Shown here one piece after another: positions 62,192 through 64,000 of a stretch of 64,000 nt of DNA. The notes below the pieces were generated by a model. It was given only the letters and a program-made list of their open reading frames with translations, did no database searches and was not told where the DNA came from. Source of the DNA: Leucobacter tenebrionis (GTDB taxonomy: Bacteria; Actinomycetota; Actinomycetes; Actinomycetales; Microbacteriaceae); the NCBI RefSeq assembly GCF_019884725.1, contig NZ_CP082322.1, positions 1,054,001 through 1,118,000 on the forward strand, in the 5' to 3' direction. Every line of letters begins with the position of its first letter. Within the stretch, counting starts at the first letter, position 1. The translations under genes and the position numbers were made by a program.

Positions 62192-64000
62192 CTAGAACCC
62201 GTAAAGATGCTGTCGAGCGTTGAAAGCTGCTGGCCCGCCCTCGAGCACGTTCTCAACGTGGGAACGAATGGTCACATCGTCCAGGGAACCGATGCCGTCC
62301 GCTGCAGCTCGACCATTCTGACCATCCCCTTCGAGAGCCACGATCAACTCAGCATCGCCAAGCACTGGAACGTTCGCATTGTGAGTGCTCGCGATGATCT
62401 GACGCTTACCCTTCAGAGTCCGAAGGTTGGTGACGATGCCGTCATAGACGAATCGGTTGTCCAGATCGTCCTCGGGCTGATCGATCACGAGCGGAGCGTT
62501 CGATGCGCCGAGCAGGAGAAGGAGCAGGGCGGTCGCGCGCTGCCCCTTCGACAGATCGTCCATCTTCTTGAACTCGCGCGTGCCCGTTCCTGCCTGAACG
62601 TCGAGTTGAACCTCCACCGCTTGCCCCACTGATTGCTCCTCGAGCTGTCGGAAAAGAGGCTCTCCGGCCTCAAGCAGAGACCGCGCCTGTGCACCGCTGA
62701 TCGAGAACTGTGCGCTCAGTTCCGACTCTCCGGCTCGCGCCGCCTCTACGAAGGCTCGCGTTGAGAAGTTGTCCTGGTCGATAGCCGCCATGATGCGATT
62801 GCGCTGACCGGAGATGGACTGCTCGATCAACGACTTGATGTGCTTCCGATCCGACGCGGGGACGGGCTTTACGATCACGACGCCGCCAGTCGCGGCGTTC
62901 GCGGCACGGATCGCTTCGGTCAGTTCTCGTGCCCGATCGTTCTCGTGGCCTGCGAGCGCCTGCAGCAGGATGTCCCGCTCGGTTTGCAGGCCCCGAAGGC
63001 TCGTTGCAATACCGGCGCGTCGAGACTCCTTGGCCTTCAACGTCTCCAGTGCCCTGGTCGTGTCGAGGTACTTGTTGGGCTCCAGCCCCTCCTCCACGAG
63101 CTTGCGAAGCACCTCATCGTGCTCGTCGCGCTGCTCGCGAACTGCGTCTGACCATTCGGTCTTCGCTGTCTCGATCTCCAAAGATGCCGCGTCGAGCGCT
63201 GTGCGGGCCTCAGCCGCAAGGGCCGTCAGCTTGGCGGCAAGTGCCGTCGACGCAGCCTGAGCGCGCTTGAGATAGTCAGATCTGGGTGAGTCGTCAATGT
63301 TCTCGAACGCGGCCTCAAGCTTCGTGATCAGCTGCGGGTCGGTGAGCGCTGTTAGCGATTCCTGAGCTGTGGCCACGCGCGCCGTTGCTTCAGTGAATAC
63401 CGCTTCGTCCTGGGTGAGTCGCGTGACTTCCTTGAGGCGAGTCGGCACATCCGTGTCGGTGTAGTGCCGCACCTGCTCCTCGAGCCGAGGGACGTCCGCA
63501 AGCTCATCCTCGAGCTGGGTTCGCCCCTCCTCTGCACGAGTCAATTTCTCTCGGTTCAGCTTGAGCTTGGCCAAAGTCTCGATGTGCTCGGCCGTCAGTT
63601 CGCCACTCCCTTGGAACCGCTGCAGCATGCTCGCGACCTTCGAGCTGTCGTTCGTCAGTTCGGCAAGCTCGTGTTGCCCGAAGATCTCCACGTTTGCGAT
63701 GACGTCGACTGGCCGCAGGTTGGTGGCAGTACCGCTCTCGTCTTTCACTACCGGAAGGTTGTTGACAGAGCGCTCGATGGTGAACGTACGCACCGACGGC
63801 GAGGTGGTCTCGACGAGCAGCTTCACCACGGTGCCCGACTTGAGCACACCGCTCACGATGCCGTCATGGTCTCGCTTCGCCTCCGCACCGATCGGGGTGA
63901 GCCCCAGCACAAATCGGAGGCTCTCGATGGCCGTCGATTTCCCAGTGCCTCGTCCGCCAATGAGTGTCGTGAGATCGGTCGAAAGCGGAATCGTCACGCC
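62192..64000 (-). CDS. Large AAA/ABC-type ATPase (TrlF-like C-terminal part), 5' end beyond window
   Basis: 602 codons visible; the frame is open to the right edge, so the true start lies outside. Walker A IGGRGTGKSTAIESL near the right edge, long coiled-coil middle (about 62900-63560), ABC-like signature DDLSKGQRATALLLLLLG, Walker B APLVIDQPEDDLDNRF and a sensor His in IIASTHNANVPVLG. This SMC/RecN-like architecture is that of TrlF-type ATPases, which carry a PHP phosphoesterase domain in front and have been tied to phage defence; whether PHP is present here cannot be seen. Lower GC than neighbours, near an IS. Confidence 0.75.
   Translation of the reverse strand, partial: GVTIPLSTDLTTLIGGRGTGKSTAIESLRFVLGLTPIGAEAKRDHDGIVSGVLKSGTVVKLLVETTSPSVRTFTIERSVNNLPVVKDESGTATNLRPVDVIANVEIFGQHELAELTNDSSKVASMLQRFQGSGELTAEHIETLAKLKLNREKLTRAEEGRTQLEDELADVPRLEEQVRHYTDTDVPTRLKEVTRLTQDEAVFTEATARVATAQESLTALTDPQLITKLEAAFENIDDSPRSDYLKRAQAASTALAAKLTALAAEARTALDAASLEIETAKTEWSDAVREQRDEHDEVLRKLVEEGLEPNKYLDTTRALETLKAKESRRAGIATSLRGLQTERDILLQALAGHENDRARELTEAIRAANAATGGVVIVKPVPASDRKHIKSLIEQSISGQRNRIMAAIDQDNFSTRAFVEAARAGESELSAQFSISGAQARSLLEAGEPLFRQLEEQSVGQAVEVQLDVQAGTGTREFKKMDDLSKGQRATALLLLLLGASNAPLVIDQPEDDLDNRFVYDGIVTNLRTLKGKRQIIASTHNANVPVLGDAELIVALEGDGQNGRAAADGIGSLDDVTIRSHVENVLEGGPAAFNARQHLYGF

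Overview
The window looks like a chromosomal segment of a high-GC (about 70%) Gram-positive actinobacterium, most likely a member of the Microbacteriaceae; genus is not decidable by eye. Reasons: rpoB/rpoC of actinobacterial type, mycothione reductase (mycothiol is actinobacterial), a MarP-type CvpA-protease, an IS1249-like insertion sequence, and many leaderless genes in which a TANNNT hexamer lies 6-8 nt before the start codon.

Layout. 1-6.4 kb: rpoC (runs off the left edge) and rpoB, minus strand. 6.8-13.4 kb: small housekeeping genes (PAP2 phosphatase, glutaredoxin-like protein, spermidine-synthase-like protein, SprT-like protease, two NUDIX proteins, nitrilase-family amidase, CapA protein, VanY-type carboxypeptidase). 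13.4-18.3 kb: mycothione reductase with an unusual low-complexity insert, then a four-gene glycine betaine-type ABC importer. 18.4-26.3 kb: plsC-like acyltransferase, then a double-AsnC regulator divergent from a catabolic operon (amidohydrolase, MHS transporter, ThDP enzyme, D-2-hydroxyacid dehydrogenase) of unknown substrate.

26.3-56 kb is the core of the window: a nearly self-sufficient formate-oxidation island. It contains molybdenum cofactor synthesis (moaA, moaC, moaD, moaE, mogA, moeB, two moeA, mobA, a DUF6457 protein), molybdate uptake (modABC with an HTH-TOBE regulator), selenocysteine synthesis and insertion (selA, selB, selC tRNA-Sec, selD), a cysteine desulfurase, and a membrane-anchored formate dehydrogenase (fdhA, fdhB, nrfD-like) with its maturation factor fdhD. 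fdhA is interrupted by an in-frame UGA at 49483-49485 followed by a SECIS-like hairpin, so it is read through as selenocysteine. A glutathione-independent-type formaldehyde dehydrogenase and a LuxR regulator carrying a kinase-like ATPase domain lie at the right end. Together they predict oxidation of formaldehyde to formate to CO2 with electrons passed to the membrane.

56-60.4 kb: LysR regulator, small membrane protein, MarP-like protease, and a sigma factor translationally coupled to an O6-alkylguanine-DNA methyltransferase. 60.4-64 kb: an intact 1235-bp IS with an 8-bp target duplication, which separates ogt from a strong terminator, then a small HTH protein and the C-terminal part of a large AAA/ABC-type ATPase that runs off the right edge; this end looks accessory.

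The intergenic spaces hold a recurring class of large inverted repeats (arms of about 9-35 bp) that sit between tandem, convergent and divergent genes alike. Their arm sequences differ from copy to copy while pairing is kept, and they are the most consistent feature not explained by the genes.
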